A stretch of DNA of 34,222 bases from an uncultured Opitutales bacterium (GTDB taxonomy: Bacteria; Verrucomicrobiota; Verrucomicrobiia; Opitutales; Intestinicryptomonadaceae), in the NCBI GenBank assembly GCA_900548275.1, contig URJY01000024.1:1-34222 (forward strand). The letters run 5' to 3'. Positions within the stretch are counted from its first letter, which is position 1. Each line of letters opens with the position of its first letter. A program made the position numbers and the translations under genes. Shown here one piece after another: positions 10,401 to 18,191 of the stretch. The notes under the pieces were generated by a model. It was not told the origin of the DNA. It ran no database searches and saw only the letters and a program-made list of their open reading frames with translations.

Positions 10401-10588
10401 ACGGTGTCCATCAGAATTTCGGGAGACGCCCCCGGATAGCTTGTTGAAACCGATACCTGCGGCGGAACTACGTCGGGGTACTGGGTTACGGGGAGTCTGA
10501 AATATCCCACCACGCCGATTAGCGTGATGAGAATCGATATGACCGCCGCAAAAATGGGTCGGTCGATGAAGAAGTGCGAAAATTTCAT
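7448..10588 (-). CDS. RND multidrug efflux transporter, HAE1 family (AcrB/MexF-like)
   Basis: This is an inner-membrane proton/drug antiporter, expected to be trimeric. The 1046 residues match the normal AcrB-type length. The N terminus (MKFSHFFIDRPIFAAVISI) and the porter-domain motif YPGASPEILMDTVVSPLEQEINGV (split by no gap) are diagnostic of the hydrophobe/amphiphile branch. Proton-relay aspartates are present as Asp411-Asp412 in GIVVDDAIVVVENVERNM, matching Asp407/408 of AcrB. The C-terminal half keeps the GLACKNAILIVEFAKQ helix. The chain is intact. It lies between the fusion-protein gene (27-base gap) and the outer-membrane factor gene (1-base gap), all on the minus strand. Sequence resemblance is closest in feel to MexF/TtgB-type pumps, but the substrate cannot be stated. 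Confidence 0.95.
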   Translation of the reverse strand: MKFSHFFIDRPIFAAVISILITLIGVVGYFRLPVTQYPDVVPPQVSVSTSYPGASPEILMDTVVSPLEQEINGVENMMYMSSQCNADGSCSITVTFELGTNIDVAQVQVQNRVSMATPRLPDDVRNIGVVVKKKSPDMLLVCNLYSPDGSRDKLYLTNYAITQMVDRLSRIYGVSDVNIFGKREYSMRVWLNTDRLSHFNMNASQVVSALREQNKQVAAGKLNQPPLANPNVAHELIINTQGRLTSPEEFENIIIKYTPDGKTVLLKDVATIELGSYTYSDESYMNGMPCVGMGIYQLPGTNGINTVDNIYKALDEMAKDFPVGVAYKVTLDNTEYIRSSVSAVYHTIFEAVLLVVFVMMLFLQNWRAAVIPLFAIPVSLVGTFFFMYLFGFSINNLSLFGLVLAIGIVVDDAIVVVENVERNMRDGLDAKEATKKAMTQVQGALIAIVLVLSSVFIPTAFIEGISGQFYRQFALTIAVSTILSGVVSLTLSPALCAIMLRHHDKPDLFTRIWNALFGWFFRGFNFCFEWVADKYGRFVARIVRVSFLFLALYAGLLALTVHIFEDTPKGFIPKQDTGYIFITAQLPDGVSLAHTDKVLDKIQTLLKDVKGIEDFMCVAGLNGASFSKSSNAGAIFVKLAPKDNRIKQGITLDNIIGQVSAILQKQVPEASTFVLTPPAVNGIGMGGDFKAMVQDKMGLGISEVEKYTRLIAAKAMQRPEISLAFTTYRVSSPQLYVDIDRERAQKLNVPISSIFNTMQFNMGSVYVNDFNILNRVYRVMAQAQSTQRSGIEDIYNMKVPNVRGVNVPLGSVATIKRTIGPDRVGRYNLYPSAEVMGNVAPGYSTGQAMAAIEEVAAETLPAGMGIDWTDLAFQEKRVGNTAIIIFAICVLFVFLLLSALYESWTLPLAVILVVPLVLLFAISGVQFRGMDNNIMTQIGFVVLIGLACKNAILIVEFAKQRQEKGEDVIHAVSMASRNRLRPILMTSFAFILGVVPLAFAEGSGSELRQALGTSVFFGMLGVTIFGLVFTPIFFYVIRRKFSKKQA

Positions 10589-10615
10589 TCCAAAACCTGC
10601 CTTTCAACGGGCGAT

Positions 10616-11773
10616 TTACTTTTCACCGAATTCGATTTCCGTAGGCGAAACCTTTGTCGACGGAACGGCGCGCTGCAGACCGACCGCCACAACCCTGTCC
10701 TCGGGCGAAAGCCCCTCGTCGATTACGCGGAACTTGCCCATCAAGCGACCCGTCTTCACGGGGCGGTATTGCACTACGTTGTCCTTGTCGACCACCAAAA
10801 CGTAGCGGTTTACGAGGTCTGTGCCGATGATGTCTTCGGGAACCATCACGACGGGGTGCGCCTTCTCGCCGAGAACGCTGATTTTTGCGAACATCCCGGG
10901 GGAAAGCAGGTGGTCGTTGTTGGCGATGTCGGCGCGCATCGTAAGGCTCGAAGTCTCCGTGCCGATTTTGTTGTCGAAGTACGTGAGCATGCCCTCGCGC
11001 GTCGTCGAACCGTCGAGAAGCGTGATTTTCACGCGCGGGCCCGTCTTCTTCACGACGTCGATTTCCTTGAACAGACCGTTGTTCTTGTAGCGGATGTTGT
11101 CGCGCTCGCTGATTTCGAAGTACGCCTGAATGATGTCGGTTCTGACGATTGTCGTAAGCAGAGTGGAATTGGCCGAAACGAGATTGCCCGCGTCGACGTA
11201 CGACTCGCTGACCTTGCCCGACATCGGGGCGCGGATGTGCGTGTATTCCAAATTCAGTTCCGCCTCGCGCAGATTTGCCTGCGCGGCGAGCAGTGCCGCC
11301 TGAGCCGAGAGAAGCTCGCTCGTGCGGGTTTCGTAGGTCTCCTTGGAGATTGCCTTGGCGGCGAAAAGCTCGCGGGCGCGGGCGTCGTTGCTCTTTGCGA
11401 GCGCAAGGCGCGCCTCGACCTCCTTGACCTGCGCCTTTGCCGAAGCGAGCGCGGCCTCGTACGGACGCGGGTCGATGACGAAGAGCAAATCGCCCTCCTT
11501 TACGAACTGCCCCTCCTTGAAATTGACAAGCTGAAGGTATCCGCCGATTCTCGCGCGAAGCTCGACAGACGCGTACGGCTCGAGACGCGCGGTGTAGTCG
11601 TCCCAAAATTCCACCGACTTGTGCACGGGCTTTGCCACCTGCACTGCGGGCGGTTCGCCCGACATCCTCTGCTGTTTGGCGTTCTTTTTGCATCCGCCGA
11701 CGAACGCTGCGCAGGCGAGCAGTGCCGCCGCCGCAAATTTGCATATATAGACCGAGTTGTTTTTCATTTTCAT
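10616..11773 (-). CDS. RND efflux periplasmic adaptor (membrane fusion) lipoprotein
   Basis: This adaptor links the RND pump to the outer-membrane factor. It has 385 residues and a lipoprotein signal with lipobox VGGC (Cys28), so it should be tethered to the inner membrane by lipid. The order is canonical for AcrA/MexE: a beta-barrel/lipoyl first half (ARIGGYLQLVNFKEGQFVKEGDLLFVIDPRPYE is the lipoyl half-motif), an alpha-hairpin at about residues 105-170, and the second lipoyl half (YTHIRAPMSGKVSESYVDAGNLV). A beta-barrel and a membrane-proximal domain follow. Met3 is an alternative start. It lies 25 bases after the TetR gene and 27 bases before the RND gene, in one apparent operon. Confidence 0.94.
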   Translation of the reverse strand: MKMKNNSVYICKFAAAALLACAAFVGGCKKNAKQQRMSGEPPAVQVAKPVHKSVEFWDDYTARLEPYASVELRARIGGYLQLVNFKEGQFVKEGDLLFVIDPRPYEAALASAKAQVKEVEARLALAKSNDARARELFAAKAISKETYETRTSELLSAQAALLAAQANLREAELNLEYTHIRAPMSGKVSESYVDAGNLVSANSTLLTTIVRTDIIQAYFEISERDNIRYKNNGLFKEIDVVKKTGPRVKITLLDGSTTREGMLTYFDNKIGTETSSLTMRADIANNDHLLSPGMFAKISVLGEKAHPVVMVPEDIIGTDLVNRYVLVVDKDNVVQYRPVKTGRLMGKFRVIDEGLSPEDRVVAVGLQRAVPSTKVSPTEIEFGEK

Positions 11774-11798
11774 TTTTCCCTTTTTTAAATTCGAAACA

Positions 11799-12464
11799 TT
11801 AAGACAAAATCTTCTCGAGCGAGCGCGAAAACACGCTTTCGATTTTCGCGTATTGCTCCTCGCCGAACGAGCTCCAGCCGCTGACCCGCTTGAAGCCGAG
11901 CCTCGCCGAATTGAACAGCATTATCTGCCCGATCAACATCTGCGCGAGAATCTTTGCGTCCTCTGGCGGACACGCGGGTTTGCATATCAAAACGAGCTTT
12001 TCCAAAAGCGTAATCGACGGGTAAATGACCTTTTCGTAAATGGTGTCGAACGCCTCGGTGGGATACATTTCCTCGCGCGTGAGAATCATAATTATGCGGC
12101 GCAGAAGCGGGTCGGTCTTCGAGTCGACGCAAACCCTGCTCATCACGAAATCTACAATCAGCCTTTTGGCTTCGGCCGCCGACTTCGACTTTTCAATCTC
12201 GGAACCGCGCACCAAGTGCTCCGCCATATACATATGGATGAACTCGGCAAGCTGGCGGACGGTCTCCAAATAAAGCTCGCGCTTGCCGCCGAAATAGTAG
12301 CTTATCGCCGCGTGGTTTACGCCCGCCTTCTCGGCTATCTGGCGCGTGCGCGCCGCCGAAAACGGAAGCAGCGCAAACTCCTCCACCGCGGCGTTGACAA
12401 TCTTCGCCTTCGCGTCGGAACAAACGCCCTTCGACAACTCGGCAATGTAATTCTTTTCAATCAT
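11799..12464 (-). CDS. TetR-family regulator of the efflux operon (CecR/DUF1956-like)
   Basis: This is a probable ligand-responsive repressor. It has 221 residues. The N-terminal helix-turn-helix is clear at about residues 38-65 (RQIAEKAGVNHAAISYYFGG), with the Tyr-Tyr-Phe recognition-helix end typical of TetR proteins. The C-terminal half, including REEMYPTEAFDTIYEKVIYP, resembles the DUF1956 ligand domain of CecR (YbiH). It is the first gene upstream of the pump genes on the same strand, so autoregulation of the whole operon is likely. A perfect 7-base inverted repeat lies over its promoter (see 12467-12501), a natural operator candidate. The subfamily call is tentative; the TetR family call is firm. 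Confidence 0.9.
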   Translation of the reverse strand: MIEKNYIAELSKGVCSDAKAKIVNAAVEEFALLPFSAARTRQIAEKAGVNHAAISYYFGGKRELYLETVRQLAEFIHMYMAEHLVRGSEIEKSKSAAEAKRLIVDFVMSRVCVDSKTDPLLRRIIMILTREEMYPTEAFDTIYEKVIYPSITLLEKLVLICKPACPPEDAKILAQMLIGQIMLFNSARLGFKRVSGWSSFGEEQYAKIESVFSRSLEKILS

Positions 12465-12466
12465 CG

Positions 12467-12501
12467 GGTTTAACCAAATGATTAAACCGAATGCTTGTCA
12501 A
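12467..12501 (-). promoter_or_regulatory. Putative promoter and TetR operator of the efflux operon
   Basis: On the minus strand a perfect TTGACA (12501-12496) is followed after 17 bases by a poor -10 box, TTTGGT (12478-12473). The perfect inverted repeat GGTTTAA-N8-TTAAACC (12467-12488) covers the -10 region and ends just before the ATG at 12464. A repressor bound there would block the promoter. Confidence 0.5.
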
Positions 12502-12525
12502 CCGATTTTTCTAAAAATTTTCCCG

Positions 12526-13698
12526 TCAATTTTCTATGCGCGAGCGCAACGCGGGCGAGACCAAACTCACCATTATGCCTATGCAGCCCATCAGCGCAAA
12601 CGAGAACCGCAGGCTCGAAATGTGCGCAATGTAGCCTATGAGCGGCGGGAAAATGAGGAAGCCGAAAAAGCCGACCGTCGAAACGACCGCAATCGCAATG
12701 CCCGACGACATCCTGCGCGAACGCCCCGCCAAACTGTAGCACGTCGGCACAACCGACGACACCCCGCAGCCGACGAGCAGAAAGCCCGCCGCCCCCGCAA
12801 ACGCATTCGGGAAAAGAACCGCCGTGAACATACCCGCCGAAATCAGAACGCCGCTCGTGCGCAACACGGCGAGATAGCCGAATTTGTTGATGAGAAAGTC
12901 GCCGACAAACCTGCCCGTCGCCATCGCCGACATAAACGCGACAAAGCCGATTCTGCTTACGTCGGGCGCAGTGCCCACAACGTCGCGGAAGAATATCACG
13001 CTCCAGTCGAACATCGTGCCCTCGCAGCTCATGCAGGAAAAGGCTATCACGCCGAGGAACAGAATGTATGGCGTGGGACGCCAAATGCTGCGGGTCTTGC
13101 CCGCATCGTCGCCCTTCGGCTGCGGCGCGAAATCGAAAGGCACAAAATATCGGCACGCACACACGAGCGCAAGTATCACGAAAACGTTCACGCCTATGTA
13201 GTGCGGCAAAACGCCCACGTCGAAGCCCGTGAGAACCGCGCTGATTACCCCGCCGCAAAAGCCCGCAAAGCTCCAGAGCCCGTGGAACGACGACATCACA
13301 GAACGCCCGTAGATGCGCTCCACATCCACGGCCTGCGTGTTTATCGAAATGTTGGTAAGGTTCGCCGCAATGCCGAAACAGTAGAGCGCGGCGAAAAGCG
13401 TCGCCTTCGAATACGCCAAGAGGGGCAGAAAAAGCGTCAGCGGATAGACGTAGGCGGCAAGGCGCACAACCTTGAAACTCGAAAATTTTGCGACAAGCCA
13501 ACCCGACAGCAGCATTACGGAAATCTGCCCGAGCGGAATTGCGAAGAGCACCGAACCCAAGTCGGCTTCGCTCAGCCCGAGCGCGGTCTTGAAGTCGGGA
13601 ATGCGCGTTGCCCACGCCGAAAACACTATTCCCTGATTGAAGAAAAGCAGCCCGACGGCGATTCTGTAGGCAAGGGGTTTGTATTTCAAGTCCTGCAT
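12526..13698 (-). CDS. MFS transporter, YbjJ-like
   Basis: This is an inner-membrane major facilitator of 390 residues with about twelve hydrophobic segments. The first helix region ends with FSAWATRIPDFKTALGLSEADLGSVLFAIPLG, which is characteristic of YbjJ-like and fucose-permease-related transporters. The start at 13698 (MQDLKYKPLAYRIAVGLL) is preferred over a longer upstream reading because GAAAGGA lies about 8-9 bases upstream and the upstream extension is hydrophilic and Arg/Lys-rich. It lies upstream of the TetR gene on the same strand with a 61-base gap that contains the candidate tetR promoter, so it is probably separate from the pump operon. Its substrate is unknown. Confidence 0.85.
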   Translation of the reverse strand: MQDLKYKPLAYRIAVGLLFFNQGIVFSAWATRIPDFKTALGLSEADLGSVLFAIPLGQISVMLLSGWLVAKFSSFKVVRLAAYVYPLTLFLPLLAYSKATLFAALYCFGIAANLTNISINTQAVDVERIYGRSVMSSFHGLWSFAGFCGGVISAVLTGFDVGVLPHYIGVNVFVILALVCACRYFVPFDFAPQPKGDDAGKTRSIWRPTPYILFLGVIAFSCMSCEGTMFDWSVIFFRDVVGTAPDVSRIGFVAFMSAMATGRFVGDFLINKFGYLAVLRTSGVLISAGMFTAVLFPNAFAGAAGFLLVGCGVSSVVPTCYSLAGRSRRMSSGIAIAVVSTVGFFGFLIFPPLIGYIAHISSLRFSFALMGCIGIMVSLVSPALRSRIEN

Positions 13699-13730
13699 AA
13701 AACGAGTCCTTTCGAACGCGGAAGCCGCGC

Positions 13731-13782
13731 AAAAAAACGCGTCCGCATATTTTTCAAACCCGCAGAGTTTGCGACGCGTTTT
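13731..13782 (-). terminator. Rho-independent terminator after the acetyltransferase gene
   Basis: On the minus strand AAAACGCGTC (13782-13773) pairs with GACGCGTTTT (13743-13734), followed by three more T residues. The loop of about 29 bases contains a small inner hairpin (CAAAC with GTTTG). Confidence 0.55.
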
Positions 13783-13819
13783 GCGCTTGTCGACAAAAAT
13801 TTTTCCGAAAAATACGCGC

Positions 13820-14416
13820 CTATCTGGAATGTTTTTCGGGCGCAAACCCCGTTTTGTCTTTGTCGGTAATCTTCCTTATCACACGGCAGGGATTCCCCGC
13901 CGCAACGACCCCCGACGGAATGTCTCCGACAACGACACTTCCCGCGCCGACAACGGTATCGTCGCCTATGCTTGCCCCCGAAACGAGAACGACATTGCCG
14001 CCAATCCACACCCTGTTTCCTATGCGGATACTGTCGGGAATCAGTCCGCCCGCAATGCGCTCTTCGGCATCGATAACGTGGCTCGCATTATAGATGCCGA
14101 CATTCGGTCCGATGAGAGTGTTGTCGCCTATCGACACCCGTCCGCAGTCGAGTATGACACATCCGAAATTGATGTACACATTGTCGCCTATCGTTATGTT
14201 CCCTCCGAACTCGCAACGGAAATCTGGCTCTATCCACACGTTCGCGCCGACTTTTTTGAACAGCTTGCACATTATCTCCCGCCGTCTGTCGGTCTCGCAG
14301 TCGTCGGTACGGTTGAATTCCTTGAACAATTTTTTCGCCGCGACCCTGCGGTTGAAGAGATCTTCGTCGAAATCATTGTAGATTTGCCCCGTCTGCATTT
14401 TTTCCCATTCCGTCAT
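13820..14416 (-). CDS. Maltose/sugar O-acetyltransferase (Maa/NodL family)
   Basis: The enzyme should transfer an acetyl group from acetyl-CoA to a sugar hydroxyl in the cytoplasm. It has 198 residues, close to the usual 185-200. The N-terminal Mac domain (MTEWEKMQTGQIYNDFDEDL ... RVAAKKLFKEFN) is followed by left-handed beta-helix hexapeptide repeats (GNITIGDNVYINFGCVILD, VSIGDNTLIGPNVGIY, IRIGNRVWIGGNVVLV, ASIGDDTVVGAGSVVV). The conserved NASH stretch contains the family's catalytic histidine. The PSGVVAAGNPCRVIRKI ending is typical. The start at 14416 fits the family; a longer upstream reading does not. A terminator follows it, so it seems to be a single-gene unit. Confidence 0.9.
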   Translation of the reverse strand: MTEWEKMQTGQIYNDFDEDLFNRRVAAKKLFKEFNRTDDCETDRRREIMCKLFKKVGANVWIEPDFRCEFGGNITIGDNVYINFGCVILDCGRVSIGDNTLIGPNVGIYNASHVIDAEERIAGGLIPDSIRIGNRVWIGGNVVLVSGASIGDDTVVGAGSVVVGDIPSGVVAAGNPCRVIRKITDKDKTGFAPEKHSR

Positions 14417-14442
14417 ATTTATAATTAGCTGATGTTTCCCAC

Positions 14443-14468
14443 AAAAAAAGCGTCCACGCCTCTTGGCG
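14443..14468 (-). terminator. Possible terminator after the TIGR03790 gene
   Basis: On the minus strand a short stem CGCC-AAGA-GGCG (14468-14457) is followed by a short spacer and seven T residues (14449-14443). The stem is only 4 bp, so this is weak. Confidence 0.3.
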
Positions 14469-14552
14469 GGAACGGGAAACGGCGGACTTCCCCGCGCGCT
14501 CCGCGTCTTTTCGCACGCTCTCGGCGGCGGATTTCGCGCGGGCGGCGGCGTT

Positions 14553-16184
14553 CTACTTTTTCTTCTTTTCCTCCGTCCGCTTTTTGTGCTCGGCGTCCGC
14601 CTTTGCAAACTGCTTCGAATAACTCTCTATGCGCGCGGGAACGGACAAGCCGTATTTCGCCGCCAACGCCTCGGCAGACCGTACAACCGCACGCCGCCCG
14701 TAGCTCGAAATGCCCGAATCGAGCAGCCGCAAATAGAGTTTCATCGCCTCGTCCGCGCGGGAATTGTCAGCCAGAAACTCGGCGAGTTCGAACGCGAGCC
14801 CGCGCATATCGGCGCGCTTGCAGAAATCGCGCAAAAGCAGAATGTCGGCGTATTTTTTCGACTTGCCGCCCTCGCCCGCCGCCGCGAAATCGGCCGCCAG
14901 ACGGAACAAAAGCGCGTCGTCGGGCATTCTGCCGACGTATTTTTCGCCGAACGCCGAAACCTCTGCGGACTTCGCGCCGTCCGCAAGCATTTTGTTCATC
15001 ATACGTAAAACCGCATACTGCGAAAGCAAGTCCACTTCGCCCGCATCGACCGCCGCAAGCTGCGCCTCGAGACCGACTTTGAAAGGCTCGTAGAGCGGGT
15101 CGCCAACCACGACCGACTGCCATCCCAAGACCTCTATCGAAGCGTACGCCACTTCGCCCGCCGAAAGCCCCCGCGCATACCCCTGCATTATGTACGCAAT
15201 GTTCTGCGTGCCCGACAAATACGGCTCGAACACGTTGCCGAACGCCTGCGCCGCACCGCATTGCAACAACCGCAACGTCCAGCCGTTTTTGCGCAGGTCG
15301 GACGCGCTGAACGAAAACAGGTGCAGGGCTATCGCGCCGTCGGCGAGTTTGAAACCCTTTTCGTTGAAATAAAACTGCGGGTGCGCGCTGTACCACCCCA
15401 GATATATCGCCGCGCCGTCGAGACGCTGCGAGAAGTCGAAGAGAGTCGGCTTTTCGTCGACAACCGTGTCGAAATACATCGCCCGCGCGGTCTTGGCGGC
15501 TGAATCGAGCCAGTCGTCGCCGAGCTTGTACTTTTTCGATTTGTCGATGTACGCGCGCCCGCGAAGCCCCTTTCTTTCGACCGCCAACGCGCCGTCTATC
15601 GACTTTTTCGCGGTATCGAAAGAGTCGCCGTCGAGACGGGCGACGCGGAGCACGCCGTAGATTTTGTGCGTGCCGCCGCCCGAAAAATTGCCGTAGAGCG
15701 GATTGCGGCAGGGGCCGCCGAGCGTTTTCTGCGGCAGGAAAGTAGCCGCAAGCTCCGAATCCACCGAAGCCCCGTCGAAGCGCATTCCCTTTTTGCCCGC
15801 GCTCGGATTTACCTTGTAGGGCAACGCGCACAGCACCACATATTCCACATTGTGCGAATTGAAAATGTACCTGCGCCGCCCCGTCTCGGCGTCAGTGCCC
15901 GCTACCATCGCCGAGACCGCGCCGCGTTTTGCGAGCGCGTCGACTATCGGGTTTGCAAGCTTCGTTTCGTAGTCGGCACGCGAAAGCGCGGGAACGTCGG
16001 GAAGCGAAATTTCAACCACGTTTTCCGCCGCGATTCCGCGCGCCTTGCAGTAATACTGGGCAATCGCAAGCGAATCGGCACTGTTTTTGTTCGCCACAAC
16101 AAACACGCCCGACCTGTCCGCCGCCGCAAAGCAAGCCGACACCGACGCAACCGCAAAAAACGCAATCCGCAAAAAAGTTTTCAT
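14553..16184 (-). CDS. TIGR03790-family secreted protein of unknown function
   Basis: The protein has 543 residues with a signal peptide (MKTFLRIAFFAVASVSACFA). It matches the recognisable start of the TIGR03790 family: VVANKNSADSLAIAQYYCKA, then RGIAAENVVEISLP and an LSRADYETKLANP segment. The middle part is also typical (VVLCALPYKVNPS, AIYLGWYSAHPQFYF, IMQGYARGLSAGEVAYASIEVLGWQSVVVGDPLYEPF). The last 140 or so residues are helical, TPR-like and end in a Lys/Glu-rich tail. The family is known mainly from planctomycetes, verrucomicrobia and acidobacteria; its biochemical role is not established. The start at 16184 is chosen because it opens the signal peptide and has a promoter directly upstream. 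It is divergent from the ApbE-like gene. Confidence 0.85.
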   Translation of the reverse strand: MKTFLRIAFFAVASVSACFAAADRSGVFVVANKNSADSLAIAQYYCKARGIAAENVVEISLPDVPALSRADYETKLANPIVDALAKRGAVSAMVAGTDAETGRRRYIFNSHNVEYVVLCALPYKVNPSAGKKGMRFDGASVDSELAATFLPQKTLGGPCRNPLYGNFSGGGTHKIYGVLRVARLDGDSFDTAKKSIDGALAVERKGLRGRAYIDKSKKYKLGDDWLDSAAKTARAMYFDTVVDEKPTLFDFSQRLDGAAIYLGWYSAHPQFYFNEKGFKLADGAIALHLFSFSASDLRKNGWTLRLLQCGAAQAFGNVFEPYLSGTQNIAYIMQGYARGLSAGEVAYASIEVLGWQSVVVGDPLYEPFKVGLEAQLAAVDAGEVDLLSQYAVLRMMNKMLADGAKSAEVSAFGEKYVGRMPDDALLFRLAADFAAAGEGGKSKKYADILLLRDFCKRADMRGLAFELAEFLADNSRADEAMKLYLRLLDSGISSYGRRAVVRSAEALAAKYGLSVPARIESYSKQFAKADAEHKKRTEEKKKK

Positions 16185-16194
16185 ATCGGCGGTA

Positions 16195-16223
16195 AAATTA
16201 CATTCGCAAAAAAACTTCCTCAA
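16195..16223 (-). promoter_or_regulatory. Putative promoter of the TIGR03790 gene
   Basis: On the minus strand TTGAGG (16223-16218) and TAATTT (16200-16195) are separated by 17 bases. The -10 box ends 10 bases before the ATG, again a leaderless-type spacing. Confidence 0.45.
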
Positions 16224-16284
16224 GCCAAAAAGACGGCTCAATAATGTTGATTTTCGGCGCGTGCCGCTTTTAGATGGTCGGCAA

Positions 16285-17115
16285 ATGCACACTTTCGAAA
16301 GAGAACTTATGAACACCGTGTTCACCGTCCGAATCGCGGGCGCGGAACAAAACTACGCACGCAGCGCGGCACTCGACTGCTTCGCCGATGTCGAAGCTCT
16401 CGAAAACATACTGAGCCTCTACCGCTACGGCAGCGACATATCGTGCATAAACGCCTCCGAAGTCGGCGAAATCACGCCGCTTACCGACATCGCGACCGAG
16501 TGCCTTTCCCTTGCGTTTACCGCCGCCGAAATCAGCCGCGGCGCAATCGACGTGTGCATGGGCGAATATTTCCTCAAAAACAAAAACGACAAAACCTTCG
16601 CCATACCCGAAACCCCGCGTCGCGGAAAATTCGAATTCGACCCACAACGCTTCCTCATCAAAAAGCTCTCCGCGGGCAGAATCGACCTCGGCGCGATAGG
16701 CAAGGGCTTCGCCGTGGACTGCGCCGTAAAAAAACTGCGCGAAGTTTGGGAGATAAAAAACGCGTTCCTGACTTTCGGCGGAAGCAGCATCTACGCATTC
16801 GGCAAAGACGGCGACGGCAAGCCGTGGGAGGTGAACCTGTCCGACGACGTAAAAGTGCCCGTCGACGACTTCGCCGTGGGTGCGTCGGGAACATCGGTTC
16901 TGGGGGCGCACATCGTCGACGCGCGGACGGGCGAAACGCCGAAAGAACAACCGTTCAGGACGTGGGCGTTCTGCGGAAACGCCGCAATCGCCGACGCAAT
17001 GTCGACCGCCTTTATGCTCCTGAAAAAGGACGAAATCGCCGAAATCTGCGCAAAGGAAAACATCTCCGCGGCAGTACAGCAAACCGCAGATTCCGAAATA
17101 GAATTTATGGATTAG
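16285..17115 (+). CDS. FAD:protein FMN transferase, ApbE family
   Basis: ApbE enzymes attach FMN from FAD to a threonine of target proteins. The chain has 276 residues, near the lower end for the family. Supporting motifs are MHTFERELMNTVFTVRI at the start, the FAD-binding stretch GRIDLGAIGKGFAVDCAVKK, GAHIVDARTGE, and the metal-binding helix AIADAMSTAFMLLKK. The start at 16285 is chosen because it aligns with the family N terminus; Met9 is an alternative. No signal peptide or lipobox is visible, so it may act in the cytoplasm, unlike many exported ApbE lipoproteins. No obvious flavinylation target lies nearby. It is divergent from the TIGR03790 gene, and its stop overlaps the convergent cupin gene by four bases. 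Confidence 0.88.
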   Translation: MHTFERELMNTVFTVRIAGAEQNYARSAALDCFADVEALENILSLYRYGSDISCINASEVGEITPLTDIATECLSLAFTAAEISRGAIDVCMGEYFLKNKNDKTFAIPETPRRGKFEFDPQRFLIKKLSAGRIDLGAIGKGFAVDCAVKKLREVWEIKNAFLTFGGSSIYAFGKDGDGKPWEVNLSDDVKVPVDDFAVGASGTSVLGAHIVDARTGETPKEQPFRTWAFCGNAAIADAMSTAFMLLKKDEIAEICAKENISAAVQQTADSEIEFMD

Positions 17116-17453
17116 CCGATTTTTTCGGAGAAGTCGCCGAAGACAGTCAGCCACACGCAGCGCGGTTCTTCGGATGTCCGCGCAACCCTGTGCACGGTGC
17201 GGCGTTCGATTACAAGCCAGTCGCCAGCCCGAAGCTCGGTTTTCGAAGAGTCGGCAAACTCCAAGACGGCTCCGCCCGAAAGCAGAAGCACGAACTCGTC
17301 TTCGTCCTGATCGTACCACCGACCATCCGCGTAGGGCTTGGAATATATGCGCTCGACGCGCCCCGCCCCAGAGGTTTTGAGAAGCGTTTCGAAAAACTCG
17401 GGATTCGCCGAATCCTCCGCGCCGCCGAAAGAAAAAATGTTTCCGTGTTTCAT
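17112..17453 (-). CDS. Single-domain cupin protein (113 aa)
   Basis: This is a small beta-barrel protein with the pattern KPYADGRWYDQDEDEFVLLLSGGAVLEF, then RAGDWLVIERRTVHRVARTS and CVWLTVFGD. This matches a widespread single-cupin family of about 110 residues. Cupin motif 1 has Gln-Asp-Glu-Asp-Glu in place of the usual His-x-His, while the motif 2 histidine (TVHRV) is kept, so metal binding is possible but not certain. The function of this subfamily is not established. Its stop overlaps the convergent apbE stop by four bases, so both genes share their 3' boundary with no room for a separate terminator. Confidence 0.85.
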   Translation of the reverse strand: MKHGNIFSFGGAEDSANPEFFETLLKTSGAGRVERIYSKPYADGRWYDQDEDEFVLLLSGGAVLEFADSSKTELRAGDWLVIERRTVHRVARTSEEPRCVWLTVFGDFSEKIG

Positions 17454-17503
17454 CGCGTAAAAGAGCCGTAGAACCGCAAATCGAAGCGGCTCGAAACGGA
17501 TTC

Positions 17504-17533
17504 AAAAAAAACTCCGCACGGAAAATGCGGAGT
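17504..17533 (-). terminator. Rho-independent terminator of the HU gene
   Basis: On the minus strand ACTCCGCA (17533-17526) pairs with TGCGGAGT (17518-17511) and is followed by seven T residues (17510-17504). It lies 27 bases after the hup stop. Confidence 0.85.
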
Positions 17534-17559
17534 TCTTTTCAAAATTGTTTTGTACAATC

Positions 17560-17832
17560 TTATTTCGCCTTGAAAGCCGCGCCAGGCTTGAATCTTACAA
17601 CCTTGCTGGCCTTGACCTTGATCTTCTCGCGGGTTCTCGGGTTGAAGCAGGTGCGCGCCTTGCGTTCCACAACCGAGAAAGTACCAAAACCGATGAGCTG
17701 AAGCTTCTTGTTCTTCTTCACACCCGCCTTGATGGCTTCGATAGTGGCATTGAGAGCCTTTTCAGCGCAAGCCTTCGTGGCATCCTTGCCGAGAATTTTC
17801 TGAATTTCTTCGATGAGTTGTTGTTTGTTCAT
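17560..17832 (-). CDS. hup: HU-family DNA-binding protein
   Basis: This is a histone-like architectural protein that acts as a dimer and bends DNA. It has 90 residues, the standard HU length. The sequence has MNKQQLIEEIQKILGKDAT, the GFGTFSVVERKAR turn, the arm segment CFNPRTREKIKVKASKVV and the closing RFKPGAAFKAK, all family hallmarks. The start at 17832 is chosen because it opens the family N terminus; a longer reading adds non-homologous residues. The codon pattern is less GC-biased than its neighbours, as often seen for highly expressed genes. It is the last chromosomal-type gene before the phage-derived cassette and has its own strong terminator. Confidence 0.93.
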   Translation of the reverse strand: MNKQQLIEEIQKILGKDATKACAEKALNATIEAIKAGVKKNKKLQLIGFGTFSVVERKARTCFNPRTREKIKVKASKVVRFKPGAAFKAK

Positions 17833-18191
17833 ATCTTTTGTTTGGTTGGTTGTTGAGATGAAAATCAATTAATAAACTTCCGTAAAAAACAGACGCCATC
17901 ATAAGGGAACGCGCAGGGAAAAATCCAGCAAAAAAAGCACAAATCGTCATTTTACCGAAATACACCCTATCACGCCGAACCCGAAGAGATCCGTAAAACA
18001 GACGGGCAGAATACATCCGCCCCGCTATAGAATCACAGACCCCCAAAACAAGCCCGACCCTCTTTGAAAGAACCGCTTTACAAATTTCAAGATAGGAACG
18101 AGTTTTCATAAGTCAATATTTATTCATAAAAAAATCCCGAAAAAAACGCTTTCGTACCAATAAAATCCGAAAAACCCGCTCAATCAGCCCC
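17833..18191. other. Gene-free interval before the phage-derived cassette
   Basis: These 359 bases hold no convincing gene. A short direct repeat of CCGTAAAA(AA)CAGACG occurs at about 17880-17895 and 17991-18004. A TATGAT-like box lies on the minus strand near 17903-17898 and could serve the HU gene with a leader of about 60 bases, but no good -35 accompanies it. The part next to the terminase stop is A/T-rich with no clear terminator stem. Confidence 0.5.

Noticed and set aside
17878..18004. Direct repeat CCGTAAAA(AA)CAGACG as an attachment site of the cassette
   Set aside because: Both copies lie on the same side of the cassette, and I found no matching copy near 28938.
17762..18109. Minus-strand open frame of 115 codons upstream of and overlapping the HU gene
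   Set aside because: It overlaps the HU coding region in another frame, has no family pattern and mostly covers an AT-richer intergenic stretch.
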